Shown: one piece after another, positions 33,673-44,490 of the stretch
Layout of the letters: the number at the start of each line of letters is the position of its first letter
Numbering within the stretch: the stretch's first letter is position 1
Source: Talaromyces rugulosus
Lineage: Eukaryota > Ascomycota > Eurotiomycetes > Eurotiales > Trichocomaceae
Reading direction: 5' to 3'
DNA length: 64,000 nucleotides
Assembly (NCBI RefSeq): GCF_013368755.1
Contig: NC_049562.1
Location: 6,386,001 to 6,450,000 of the forward strand
Notes under the pieces: generated by a model
The model's input: the letters and a program-made list of their open reading frames with translations, nothing else
Database searches by the model: none
Told to the model about the DNA's origin: nothing
Position numbers and translations under genes: made by a program

Positions 33673-36345
33673 TTATCCCATATGGCCAAACTCAATATCT
33701 GCATAGTTAAACCAATCCCACGGCATCATCTCGTTTAATGGGAACCCCTGGTGATCTGGCAAGGATTCACCCAGAGACAGACCAGCGTTATTCACTGCGT
33801 CGATAATCTGATCGCCCGACATGGAAGAGAACTGAAGTGTGTCGGGGATTGCCAACGCTGCTGGTTGCGTCGAAGACGTGATGTGAGGGTGATGTGAGGC
33901 GTATGGCACCGTAGTAGGCGCCATAGATTCAGCGGGATTATATTTGTTGTTAATATTGCTATTCCCGCTGTTAATGTGCTCCGAAGAGAATGGGGAAGTA
34001 AATGAATATGCGGGTCTCGGGTGCTGATAGCGATCTTCGGAAGAATAATTATATGCACGACCCACGAGGTCCCGCATAAACCGGCCATACAACACAGACG
34101 CACCATTGCGATGACTCGGTGTCGCCCCGATCCGTTCTAGCACATCGGCCGTCTCTTTGATAAGATTCAAAACGCTGGGTGCCAGTCGGTTATTATTTCT
34201 ATTCTTTTTGCCCGGTCTGCCAGCCAAGCTAAGACTCAACGCCGAGCAGGCTGCAAACGCAATCATGATTACGGTGTTATTTGGCATGGACTTGAGTCGC
34301 GATTCGCCCTGTATGGCAGCTCGCATCACGTTCAGAGCAGATGAGAGAGCTTCGGCGTGAAAGAATTGTTTGACTTCAATAGGGGCAGTTGGATGGTTGA
34401 TTACGCCGCTGTAGGTGGACAGCCGAGTATGCGTCACCAGGATTTCGACATACGGAGGAAGAGAGTGAGCTATTTATGGTTAGTATAACAGACCACGTAA
34501 AAAGGAAGTGGTCTCCTACATTCTTCCCCAATTGACCGTGCCCAGGTGGCATACCAGACATCATAAAAGCTTTCAATCATAGATTGTATCCTATCTTGTT
34601 AGTAAGCATACTCGCCCAACGTGTCAATGACTCACGATTGTGCTACTTCCAAGCCGTTGTCCGTAGTGCGGTAGTTGTCGCACGTATATCTGACCTTTCT
34701 GAAAAGCTCATCCTTTATACCGTCAGAGGCAACACAAACTAATCCCGTAGAACAACATACCAGATCCCGGCGCAAAACAGCCATCGAATTCATTTGCCCA
34801 TCTCTCTTGTCAGCAATGTCTCTATCAAACATGTGCCACCGATCGCAATTCTCGAGAAGAGCCGTGATAGGCACGGAGTAACTCCGTCCACGGGCAAGAC
34901 AAACCCTATTTCGATGAATTTAGTATGATGCGAAAAGAATGTAACACTTGGGGGAAGTAAAGTACCCTCTCTCAACCACAAAGAGTGCAATCCACGCCCG
35001 TTCTCTGCGCCGCAATAATCTTCGACCCCATTCTGATTTCGAGTCTACATCTTCAAACCCATCCATGAGCAGTGCACGTCGGGCATCAAGACAATCAGCC
35101 CGCGCAAACTTCTTTCCGTCATCTGTGTGGAAAAATGTCGTGAATTTATTTAAAGATAGGTCCAATGCAATATTCAAGGCCATAGAAATGTATAAGCATG
35201 TATCGTCATCGCCAAGCCGTTTCCCCGGCGCCATCCAAGGCACGTTTGCCATGAAAGCAAGCACAATTTCAACAGATCGATGGCGCCGCGCGATCACGTT
35301 TTGTGCTAGGAGTTTGACATGGGATGATAGTCGTTTGGACAGCGCTGCTGTAGTTGACATAAACAACGCAGATGCAGAGAGAACCGAGGTGAACAAAAAC
35401 GCTGACTGTGCGCGAACAAATCCTGCCGTATGAATGACAGGGTCAAATCCCCATCGTGTGTGAGATAAATGTTCATGAAAACTATATTGTTGATTAGCTG
35501 ATGTTCAGCAATTTGAATTCACAACCTTACAAATTAAAAAGCATCGACGCTTCTTCAAAGGTCACTAGTCCAAGGTCCACTGGGTCAAGATCCGGACCCA
35601 CGTCGAGACTCGCCTTGATCGGAACAAAGAACGAGTCTGTCGCCCGTGATGAATGGCTCGAGTACGTTGTCGCACCCGAGGATGATAAGGGCAGCGGTGA
35701 GCTCGCATTATTCTGTCCTGAAGGCGGAAGTAGTTGGAGATCCGACGCGCGGGCGAGCAATTGCAGTGGGTTCTCTGCATCGTCCAGCGCGAGACTGTCT
35801 TCGGGATTCGAACTAGTCGTGTTATTGGCATTACTCTGCGATAGACTAGAATCCGAATAATCCATGGTCTCTTTTTCATAGTCCGCAACCGGAGTTTGTT
35901 CGCTCAGGAAACTGCGATCAACAGTCTGCCGCTGTGCTTTGTCCAGAAGATGCTGCAAGTTGGAAATAACCTTGGACACATCACTTCCAGGGTCGCCATT
36001 GCGGCTAATTCTGGACTTTTTAATTGCCTCTTCAATTTGGTGCAATGCTTTGTCGACGCCTTTTCTCTTGCTGTGTGCGGTGTTAGCCAGTCCTCTATAT
36101 TCCCCTCGCGCATGCACCTAGTGCGGGGGGTGGTCATACTTTTTGACGCCTTTCTGTCGCCCAACAGGGTGGTTCGGGACGATACATTCGGCGCTGTACT
36201 GAATGCATCTTTCGCAGCGAGTCTGGCCGGGACTTCGATTGCACTTCAACTTCTTGCTGTGGCACAAAGTACAGGCAGCCTGCTTCGTGGGAGCACGTGG
36301 CTGGTGCGACTGCTGATGTTGACTACCGAGCTGTGCGCTATCCAT
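33673..36345 (-). CDS. Zn2Cys6 transcription factor
   Basis: Fungal binuclear zinc-cluster regulator, nuclear. Six introns (34470-34519, 34591-34635, 34713-34760, 34906-34965, 35482-35530, 36071-36139) give 783 residues with consistent phases. The DNA-binding cluster is at residues 25-54 with spacing C-x2-C-x6-C-x8-C-x2-C-x6-C, preceded by a Gln/His-rich lead and followed by a basic linker ending GRQKGVKNKRKG. A coiled-coil-like dimerisation stretch (ALHQIEEAIKK) comes next, then a Ser-rich linker and the fungal middle homology region (CLYISMALNIALDLSLNKF, RRERAWIALFVVERG). The ATG at 36345 is used; an in-frame GTG three codons upstream is ignored. It is divergent from the xanthine dioxygenase gene and could regulate it, but it does not look like UaY. 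Confidence 0.88.
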
Positions 36346-36771
36346 ACCACCCACGCTACCGGTCGAATTCTCGCCAGGGCTGGCTTTGGGGTGACAATGT
36401 TGAAAAGCGCGAAATGTCTACCGCGGACGACATCGAGCCAAGTTCTGTTTAGCCTGGTCCAAGTCGAAGTTAGGACGATCTGTTGGTTTGTGAAAGCGCG
36501 GAGAGAATCGCTTGGCACGTGATCCGGGGAAGATGCTGGCCAATCAAACGCCGGGGGCATCCGTGTGGGGCAATACCACCCATGGCGACATGTGATTGGC
36601 GGATTTGGAGAGCAGGCAAAACACGCACTTCAAATCGCATCACAACTAGCTTCAGGTACTTTCCCTACAGTCAATCGTTTTTCGAGGACGTGACAGCACT
36701 TATCGCCATAACCATCTGTATCATCGGACGCCGGCAGGCGTGATTAAATTGTGTCATTGTGATATCATGCC

Positions 36772-36782
36772 TTATCTTATCT
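36772..36782 (-). promoter_or_regulatory. Paired GATA sites (AreA-type) upstream of xanA
   Basis: TTATCTTATCT on the plus strand reads as two overlapping AGATAA on the minus strand, both fitting HGATAR, the site of the nitrogen regulator AreA. A third TTATCT lies at 36857-36862 in the presumed leader. Closely paired GATA sites are the arrangement known to matter for AreA. The sites are seen; AreA control is inferred from the family. Confidence 0.5.
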
Positions 36783-36800
36783 CTCATCGCGAACCTCCGA

Positions 36801-36814
36801 TCGGCGCTTTCCGT
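36801..36814 (+). promoter_or_regulatory. Near-match to a UaY purine-activator site
   Basis: TCGGCGCTTTCCGT fits TCGG-N6-CCGA, the site I recall for the purine-pathway activator UaY, with one mismatch at the last base. It lies 13 nt before the TATA box and just after a CCGATCGG palindrome. Confidence 0.35.
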
Positions 36815-36826
36815 TCGTGGGCTGCC

Positions 36827-36832
36827 TATAAA
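36827..36832 (+). promoter_or_regulatory. TATA box of xanA
   Basis: TATAAA 120 nt before the ATG. The CT-rich leader follows at 36860-36890. Confidence 0.5.
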
Positions 36833-36951
36833 AGACTCCTTATTGCCCCTCACTTGTTATCTTTCTCTCTCTCTGTTTTTCTCTCCTACGCAGAATCACA
36901 ACAGTGAATCGGAAACAGTAAACAGTAGTACAGTTTTTGAAGTCGCAAGTC

Positions 36952-38198
36952 ATGGTCGCGCCAACCGTTCAACCTCTCTCGCCCCCGAAAGGGTCTGCCA
37001 TCAATTTCGGCTCTGTCATTACCGGCCTTGATGTGGAAAACTTGTCTGGTGAGTGTCAAATTGCCAGTGTGTGACGATGATGGGCTTTGGATGTCAAGGG
37101 AGCACTCCGTGGATCGGTAACCTCCTGGGGTAAGACTTTCTCACAACGTTTTATCTTGAGGACCACCGTTACTAACTCTGTCGCGTAGATGCCGATTTCC
37201 AACTTGTCTACGACACACTCTACCGTACAAGTGTTGTCGTGATAAAGTCCAAGCCGGATGTTTCTGCAAAATCCCAATATGAGCTTACACGTCGCTTCGA
37301 CCCTTCCTCAACGGCATACGGCCACGGCAAGACACTTGACGCCAAGCGCAGCATTCTGCATCCGGACCTAAAGACCGTCCCCCACCAACCCCAAGTCCAA
37401 ATCATTGGAAATGGGTTTGTGAAGGAGTACGAAGGTCTTGAAAACTTTACTCTTCGTCATCCACACCACCGGACATTCCATCGTGATACTATCCCGGACG
37501 CAGAAGATCTAGACTTCACTCGCTACTATCGATGGCACATTGACGCGGCGTTGTACGATCTCGATCCTCCTTTGGTCACTACATTGCTGGCAGTTTCTTT
37601 GCCGTCGAAGCGGAGACAGACTGTCCGGTACGACGACGGCACTGGAAATGAATTGGACGTTTCTCTCGGCACGACTGTGTTTGTCAGTGGATACCAGATG
37701 TACGATCACCTTTCCCAGGAGGATAAGGAGTTTGTGCGCACAAGCAAGATCGAGTACGCTGCCCACCCATACATTTGGATGAGCAAAGCTCGCGCTCTCT
37801 CGACCGGCCTAGGTTTGCATTCCGAGAAACTGGAACTCAATGATTCTGAGCTTCCGCCCATTGATCCGGCCAAGATCAAAGTCTTCCCTATGTTGTGGAA
37901 GAATACAGTTACAGGCCAGCTAGCTCTCCAGATTCATCCGTCTGCAATCCGACGCATCCACCTTAAGGATGGGAGTGTAATCGACGATCTGGAGGAAGTC
38001 CGGAACATCGTGTACCGTCTCCAGCGGCCCGGTATAAGCCCCGAGTTTGTCTATGCTCACGATTGGGAGGAGGGTGACCTGGTGTTGTTTAACAACCACG
38101 GGGTACTCCATTCTGTTGTAGGTGCATTTGACAAGGATGAAGTCAGACTATTCAGACAGTGCAACCTGTCTGCTAGCCGCCCTCCCTTGGAGCCTTGA
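36952..38198 (+). CDS. xanA: Alpha-ketoglutarate-dependent xanthine dioxygenase
   Basis: Fe(II)/2-oxoglutarate enzyme of the TauD fold that oxidises xanthine to uric acid with release of succinate and CO2. It replaces the molybdenum hydroxylase in fungal purine use and is expected in the cytosol. One 140-nt intron (37049-37188) gives 368 residues, against 370 that I recall for A. nidulans XanA. The metal ligands read HID at 149-151 and a histidine at 340 in NNHGVLHSV; these are the residue numbers I recall for XanA. Gln356 and Asn358 in RQCNL also coincide with reported substrate residues. Other marks are RYYRWHIDAALYDLDPP and TVRYDDGTGNEL. Upstream GATA sites and a near-UaY site fit nitrogen and purine control. 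Confidence 0.87.
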
Positions 38199-38915
38199 GT
38201 CTAAGCTTTGTTTTTGGATGAGCTATTGTTGAATATATCGTGTTTTCTATTCACGTGACTATGAGCACTTAGAGCTAGATTTAGATTCTATACTATAAAA
38301 TGGTTTACATGTGAATCAAGGTTTCATTATTAATTAGTAATAGAAGTATATGTATAATTGACTGTTCCCTGACTTAGCTGTTTACCATGACTCGATCGTT
38401 TTAATATCATATAGGGCTCTCGGAATACGAGAGTACTGCGTTTCTGGCAGTCGAAGCCAGAACTGAAACGAGAAGAATTGCTGTGAGGAATATGGACATC
38501 GATTTTTTCACCAAATTGTTGAAGTTGGCGGATTGAAGCTTTACAGTGGACTATTTACTCTTTTTGTGTCAGAATCAACGAAGTATCAGGGAGAAACCAC
38601 TAAGACGACTAGCTGAAGGATGATAAGTAGACATGATAGCCCATTTTTTACGTGTCTTCAATCTTGATGTCTCTATGTAGCTTATATGTAATTTATATGT
38701 AGCTTCCTTAAATTGAGATTTAAACATTCAATGCCGTCAATCGCACTAGTTAACATAGTATATCTTCTTATCATACTATATACACATATCTTGAAAGGTG
38801 GAGCTAGTAGCCCTATCATTAATGCGACAGGCTTACATGTAAAACTGACATGGAAACGAGTCAACTTCACAGTACGAACGGATTATTTCCTCAAAGAGAA
38901 AATGAAATATAAAAT
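38199..38915. other. Convergent intergenic region
   Basis: This is 717 nt between the 3' ends of xanA and the second F-box/ankyrin gene. It is AT-rich, with repeated AGCTTATATGTAATTTATATGTAGCTT-like words near 38677-38705. No gene is seen. Confidence 0.5.
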
Positions 38916-40394
38916 TCACTTTTTCTTTGCGTTTTTCCTTGACTGTCTCCTTACGTATGGGTAAAGAAGACGCGATCCGGAAGTATACTTGGCGTCCAAA
39001 GCAACCATCAGGGGTGTTTTTCCTTCACTGTCTGTAATATCAGTACGGGCACCGCTTTCAAGTAATAGCATGATACAATTGGAGTTTTTTTTCAATATAG
39101 CGCACATCAAAGGCGTTTTGTGATCGGTGTTATTGCAAGAATCGATATCAGCCTTCTGTGTAAGAAGCATACTGACCATATCGAAGTCATCCGACAACAC
39201 AGCCGTGTGAAGGGGGGTCCAGCCATGATCTTGAGTCCTCGCATTCACATCAAAGCCGTGCTCAATGAGATCCCTCGCGACCTCGATTGGGCTGGGGAGA
39301 TGGAGCAAGGTGATCCCGTTGATAAATCCAAAATCGATACAAACACCTTTCTCCAGCAGCACGTTGACTGTCCTGTTTCCATAGTGCTGTTTGTGCTTCT
39401 TGGGATCGTCGATGAGACGAAGCATAACGGTAGTAAGTATAGAAGGATTGTATTCTATACCCATTCCGTGTTTGGCCACCAGTGTAGCAACTTGCCAATG
39501 CAAGGTAGCTATGGCGCGCATCAAAACTGCTTTTCCCCAGACATCCTTTTGAAAACCGTTGTCCACAAGATTCTCATGCGGGGCGTTGTCAAAGATCATC
39601 AGTGCGAGCTGAAAGATGTTGAATTGAGATGTATCTCTAACTGTCGCATATGGATCTCTTCTAAAAACAGTCTCCAGAGCCGACTCATAACCCGAGCCTG
39701 TCTGTAAGATCCGGTTCACCATTTTGCCATCATGCTGTATGAATACCTCCATGGCATTTAGGGAATTCACTTCAATCGCAATGTCCAAAGCTGTCTTGCC
39801 ACGAGCTTGTTGCAACATTCCTAACCCACGTCGCAAGAAATAGCGAATTGTGTCTTTGTTGTTATCGCGTTTGACAGCAGCAGTTAACAAGGTGTCGTCT
39901 GTTTTCTGTTGTCTGGTATGAATCTCGTCTTCATCCGCCTCGTTCAGTAAATGGTACATGATCTCTTGATTTTTTGCACGTAGAGCAGTGTACAGAAGGC
40001 TACATTTTTTGCCCTTGACGACATCGATCTGCACTTCGTTGTTCCTGTCCCGTAACCACAGAAAAGGCTCATATCCACCGAATTCAACACAGAATTCTAG
40101 CCATTCGTACAATTCGTCATTGGAAATAGGGAAATGGTCACCGCCTTTGTCGTATATGAGGTCTAATGCTCTCCCGGAACGCTTAAGTGCAGCACGTCGA
40201 AAGCAATACTCTGAACCATGTTGTACAAACAAAGCTCGGTACCAATAATCAAGCAAGACGCCATAAATGCCACTGCAGGTTTTCATCAAGTTAAGAATAT
40301 CAAGACCACGTTCATAACCTGCATAACCTCGTCTCCCAGCAGGCCTAAGGAAGTCTGCAATATTGTATAATAGTTCAGCAGGTAGTTGATCCAT
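38916..40394 (-). CDS. F-box-like and ankyrin-repeat protein
   Basis: Intronless, 492 residues. It starts MDQLPAELLYNIADFLRP, an F-box-like helix pair that suggests binding to Skp1 in an SCF ubiquitin ligase. The middle has weak repeats (ALDIAIEVNSLNAMEVFI). The C-terminal 150 residues hold three or four clear ankyrin repeats: WTPLHTAVLSDDFDMVSMLL, KTPLMCAILKKNSNCIMLLL and KTPLMVALDAK. The protein ends in a very basic tail (RRQSRKNAKKK). Only the architecture is shared with the gene at 14451. A role as a ubiquitin-ligase adaptor is inferred; targets are unknown. Confidence 0.8.
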   Translation of the reverse strand: MDQLPAELLYNIADFLRPAGRRGYAGYERGLDILNLMKTCSGIYGVLLDYWYRALFVQHGSEYCFRRAALKRSGRALDLIYDKGGDHFPISNDELYEWLEFCVEFGGYEPFLWLRDRNNEVQIDVVKGKKCSLLYTALRAKNQEIMYHLLNEADEDEIHTRQQKTDDTLLTAAVKRDNNKDTIRYFLRRGLGMLQQARGKTALDIAIEVNSLNAMEVFIQHDGKMVNRILQTGSGYESALETVFRRDPYATVRDTSQFNIFQLALMIFDNAPHENLVDNGFQKDVWGKAVLMRAIATLHWQVATLVAKHGMGIEYNPSILTTVMLRLIDDPKKHKQHYGNRTVNVLLEKGVCIDFGFINGITLLHLPSPIEVARDLIEHGFDVNARTQDHGWTPLHTAVLSDDFDMVSMLLTQKADIDSCNNTDHKTPLMCAILKKNSNCIMLLLESGARTDITDSEGKTPLMVALDAKYTSGSRLLYPYVRRQSRKNAKKK

Positions 40395-40600
40395 TGCAAA
40401 GGTTTGATGTGCGATGTAAAGATTGACATGGAAGAGGCTGGGAAAGACAGTATCTTGAAGCTGGCTCGCTTCGTCTATTTATTTTTAGACACCGGGAGAG
40501 CCAGCGAAAGTTGCCGCCCAAAAACCCCTCACGCGCGCGCGATGCGTTTCAGCCTATGATTTTTAAACCACCCAATACCCAATCGTTTGAGACCTATATT

Positions 40601-40850
40601 AGGTAATTCTGAAAAAGAAAAAGTTTATCTTTTTATATTGAAATTATTATAAAAGATTAAAAATATATTATAAAGATATCCAAGAAAAATTATCAATAAG
40701 ATATTATTAAACTTTATAGTTAATAATTATACAATAACTATTTAAATAGCTAAAGAATAAGATAGTAAGGAATTAAAAGATATAAAAATTTCATATCTAA
40801 ACTCAGAAACCTTACATGAGGCGAGGTATCAATAAAAAAAAGTTGCTGTG
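40601..40850. repeat. Extremely AT-rich, TpA-rich patch
   Basis: About 200-250 bp upstream of the F-box gene consist almost only of A and T, with many TA steps (words such as TATTATAAAAGATTAAAAATATATTA). Base composition changes sharply at both sides. This looks like a transposon relic mutated by repeat-induced point mutation, but no coding remnant or terminal repeat can be read. Confidence 0.4.
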
Positions 40851-40939
40851 ATTTTTGTGGTTTTGATCTACTACCAGTTGACGCTATAAGCAAATAGTTG
40901 AGACAGTAAAACCCCAAAGTGTCTTTAGCAACCTATAAT

Positions 40940-42091
40940 TCACAAATTATAGTATTGCTTTAGCAATTCCTCTTCTAAGCCAATATCTCTTAATGTCATG
41001 TTAAGATACTTGACCGTTTCGCAAAATGTATCAATTCCGCCTTGACAAACCCCGGCTTCTAAATGACTGAGTAGCGCACTAAGCGTAGCAAATGACCCCG
41101 TCTTCGCGCCACGTTTCCCAGAGTCCAAAGATTTCGGGCAGTGAAAGATGCGCTTTTCATGGACTGTAGACGAAATGTGGTCCTGCAGAGCCGATCTGCT
41201 GGTAAACGGCCGCCCGTTTGATAGGGCACAAACAGTTACGAGAGTCGTTACATCAGTTGAAGATACATCAGCTCCAATATCGGGGGTAGGAGTTGCAGCC
41301 TCTTCTGAAATCGTATATGAGATCGACGACCGAGGGCTTGCAGCAACGATTGCACCCCTGCCATCCCACTCCTCAGGGTCTACAGAAAACGTAGATCCTG
41401 TACCAGGGGTCGCAATGGCATCCCACGTTGTGCTTGACCCATCCTCTGTATCACTTGGTGCAGAATCACTAGCAGGTATGTCGATGATCAATCCGTCTAT
41501 ATTATGCTTTAGAATCAACGAGTTGATCTTTTGTCGGGTTATTCCAGAAGCGCATCTGCCGTGCTCAAGATGGCCTATCAACCCCGAAAGACCTTTGAAT
41601 CTCTTCTTGCACTTTTCGTGTATGCAATTTATTTTATTCCGATGAGTACTTTACATACCGGATGTTCGATGGTCCTCGACTTCGAGCGGGTTTGCAGAAG
41701 TGAGACCACGTTTTTTGCAGCGGATTTGCTTTTTCTGCTTCTTGTTTCGGTCGCAGGCGTGGTGGTTTTTGCCTGTGAGATGTTGCTGCAATGATAACTC
41801 GGACTTAAATTTGCGATCACAGTCACAGCAATTATAATAAGTTTTGGGGTGGTTAGGAGATTTTGAGACATGCTGATTTAGGGCGTGTGTATTGGCAAAA
41901 AGCTGATCACATTTGGCACAATAGCAATGCCGCTTATTTCTTTGGTGAGTGGTGAGTTTCTCGCGAGTCAAAAATTTCGTGTTGCAGTGTCCGCAACACC
42001 AGGAATGATTGGTTCCAACATGACTATCCATCAACTCCTCGGTATCATAGAATCGCTCACATTGGGAGCAGAACTGGTGCTCGTCGTACAT
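40940..42091 (-). CDS. Multi-finger C2H2 zinc finger protein
   Basis: Best model has one 66-nt intron (41593-41658, GTATGT donor, TTCAAAG acceptor) and 361 residues. Four C2H2 fingers lie in the first 120 residues: FCSQC, CCGHC, CYCAKC and CCDC openings, each followed by paired histidines (for example HVGTNH, HQRNKRH). The second half has a finger-like module, LSALLSHLEAGVCQGG. A matching module at the exon junction, GLSGLIGHLEHGRCASG, loses its first cysteines in this model because CIHEKCKKRF lies inside the intron. The upstream ATG at 42091 was used; the frame further upstream opens only with GTG. Presumably a nuclear nucleic-acid-binding protein. The splice site, and so the middle of the protein, is uncertain. 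Confidence 0.6.
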
Positions 42092-42657
42092 CGTTAAGCG
42101 AGAATTGCTTTCCACATTCGCATTAAAATTGCGAACTCGACATAGAGGTATGGTCTGGACAAGTTGGGGTAGTTTTGCTATTTATGTTCTTGTTTTGCGC
42201 TCTAGATGACGCCGGAATGATGCTAAAATCGAAGTCATGGGGTCACAGCGACGAAATTTTGTTGGTTTGGGACTGGTGCCTGGGAATAGCGCCATGTTCG
42301 TAGTTTCTAGAAGATAGTTACGTGAAAGATGATCTATATCAAGCCCACATATACATGCTCTGGATGTTCAACGATAGTAAAGCTGTAGAGAATTACCTAC
42401 ACGCAGTCCTCTGTATTCAGAGTCACTTTCTCTAAGAATTATCTCTGCATACTTTGTTTATACAATGGCAGATAGGATCTGTAATTACCCAAAAAGGACT
42501 TTTCAAATGACAAAACAGGATTGCAGTTCTCGGAAATACGTGCTGTATCGGGTAAGGGCCGATAAAGTACAATTTGCCACGCTGTTCAACGTCGTTCCAA
42601 CATACTTTGATCTGGACACTAACTTGGTAACACCAAATACGTGGATAATAAATTAAC
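42092..42657. other. Divergent promoter region
   Basis: This is 566 nt between the C2H2 gene and the amine oxidase gene. Short frames only; no gene is seen. Confidence 0.45.
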
Positions 42658-44075
42658 ATGCCCGAACTCACCCACAATTCACCTATCTTGATCGTCGGCG
42701 GAGGCACATGGGGCTGCAGCATCTCCCTCGAGCTGGCGCGGCGGGGTTATCAAGACGTCACAGTGCTGGACGCGTACCCGATCCCTGCGCCCATCTCAGC
42801 TGGCAATGACCTCAACAAAATAATCGAAGAAGGTGTGTTTGATAACTTTCAGTTAAAGAACATAGCTAAAGATGTCTTTAGACTCGCCATCGGTGTCGGA
42901 CTCGGATGAGAGTTATGTCTGGAACCGGATGCATCAACTGGCCACCAAATCGTGGAAGACCGACTCGGTTTATCAGCCATTTTACCATCCTACTGGGTTT
43001 GTTATGGCCGCTTCTCAGGATGATGCTCGCCATCAAATTGATGCATACATGAGCTCGTGCAGAGACAAGATGCGATTGCTCTCATCGCCCGCCGAATTCC
43101 AAAACACCATGCCCGATGGTATCTTGACCGGATCATTTCCCAACTGGAAAGGAGTTTTCCGAGAAGAAGGTGCCGGGTGGGTATTTGCACGCGGGGCTTT
43201 GGAGGCTGTTCGCCATGAAGCAGCACAGCTCGGAGTGCGATTTTTAACTGGCGCAATCAAAGGCAACGTCCAACGCTTGCTTTACTCATCAAATGATATT
43301 ATTGGAGCCCAGACTGCTGAGGGGAGGGAGCATAGAGCAGATCGCACTATTCTCTGCGCCGGTGCGAATAGTGACCAGCTTTTTGACTTTGAGAGACAAC
43401 TTCGGCCAACGGCCTGGACGCTGGCGCATATACAGATGACTGAGACCGAACGGACACTGTGGAAGGAGCTGCCGGTTCTTTTCAATTCAAATCTAGGGTT
43501 CTTTATTGTATATTCCCTTGCTTTGTACACTGTCTCTTTTAAAGGGTTATACTAATAACTCTTAGGAGCCCGATGCCCAAAATGGAGAACTTAAGATTAT
43601 CGACGAGCACCCTGGGTATTGCAACTTTGTTAAAGACCCTAAAACAGGCGATGAAAAGTCCATTCCATTTACTAAGAAGCAAATTCCTGTCCAATCGGAA
43701 CAAAAAGCGCGCCAATTTCTGCGTGAAACTGTTCCCCAAATAGCAGATCGCCCGTTCTCATTTGCACGTGTGTGTTGGGATGCTGACACTCCCGACCGAC
43801 AGTTCCTGATCGACCAGCATCCAAAGTACAAATCTCTTGTAGTAGCAGTGGGCGGGTCCGGAAATGGGTTCATGATGATGCCCGCGGTGGGCACGGCTGT
43901 TGTGGATCTTATCGACGGGGTTATCGAGTCGAGATTGAAGCATGCTTTTCGATGGCGACCAGAAACAGCCGTGGGCAGAGATTGGCATGACACACAGCAT
44001 CGATTCGGTGGAGACGGGACTGTAAGGGACTTTCAAAAAGTTTATGAATGGACTAATATTGGAGAGTCCGAGTAA
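42658..44075 (+). CDS. Fructosyl-amino acid oxidase (amadoriase-like)
   Basis: FAD enzyme of the DAO/sarcosine-oxidase fold that cleaves glycated amino acids (Amadori products) or related secondary amines, giving an amino acid, glucosone and hydrogen peroxide. It is often peroxisomal, though the end here (GESE) is not a targeting signal. Two introns (42833-42881, 43508-43565) give 436 residues. The dinucleotide motif VGGGTWGCSISLELARRG starts at residue 13, followed by PISAGNDLNKIIEE, typical of the group. The C-terminal part has FSFARVCWDADTPDRQFLID, whose cysteine is the likely covalent FAD anchor, and VVAVGGSGNGFMMMPAVG. Saccharopine or pipecolate oxidase is an alternative reading. Confidence 0.87.
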
Positions 44076-44249
44076 ACCGTCACACCTGGTATCGACTTTT
44101 GGCAGCACATGTGTAAATATTCTCTCTTATATTTTTGCTACATAGAATTCGGGCTCAACATTAAAAGGTGGAAAGTTTATAAAGATGACGAATGATTGAA
44201 ATTTGCATTCATTACTCAGTCCTCTATATCGCCCAACAAACATCATTTA

Positions 44250-44447
44250 ATGAGTCCTAGGGTCTCAACGGATCCCATAATCCGAAAATTAAAACTTCTC
44301 CTTTCCAATCTGGAAACACTGCATGAAAACAACGATTTGATGTACCGAAAAACAATGATAATAAGTCAAACTAGCTTCCCCGAGTCCTGTGACTCTTCTG
44401 ACTCCGACATCGGTGAGTACTCTGGCAATAGGAGAACTGTCTTGTAG
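44250..44447 (+). CDS. Possible small orphan gene
   Basis: An ATG at 44250 opens a 65-codon frame with a Leu-rich amphipathic helix (IIRKLKLLLSNLETLHENN) and an acidic Ser-rich tail. A GTGAGT at 44413 could be a donor. Splicing to an acceptor near 44447 would extend the frame antisense into the next gene's 3' end. There is no homology that I recognise, so it may be spurious. Confidence 0.2.
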   Translation: MSPRVSTDPIIRKLKLLLSNLETLHENNDLMYRKTMIISQTSFPESCDSSDSDIGEYSGNRRTVL

Positions 44448-44490
44448 ATTTTAGCAATGTGCTGCGGTGCCCATGTTTCGTACAATCCTT

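Larger units (their letters stand above)
36346..36951. other. Divergent promoter between the Zn2Cys6 regulator and xanA
   Basis: This is 606 nt between the two start codons. The xanA-proximal part holds a near-UaY site, paired GATA sites and a TATA box, annotated separately. The regulator-proximal part has ATTGG boxes near 36541 and 36593 and a CACGTG near 36516. Confidence 0.5.

Noticed and set aside
33673..36345. Regulator as the purine activator UaY
   Set aside because: The zinc cluster sequence and the length (783 residues) do not match what I recall of UaY, so no symbol was given.
36346..36354. GTG three codons upstream as start of the Zn2Cys6 regulator
   Set aside because: Fungal genes start at ATG almost always; the in-frame ATG at 36345 suffices.
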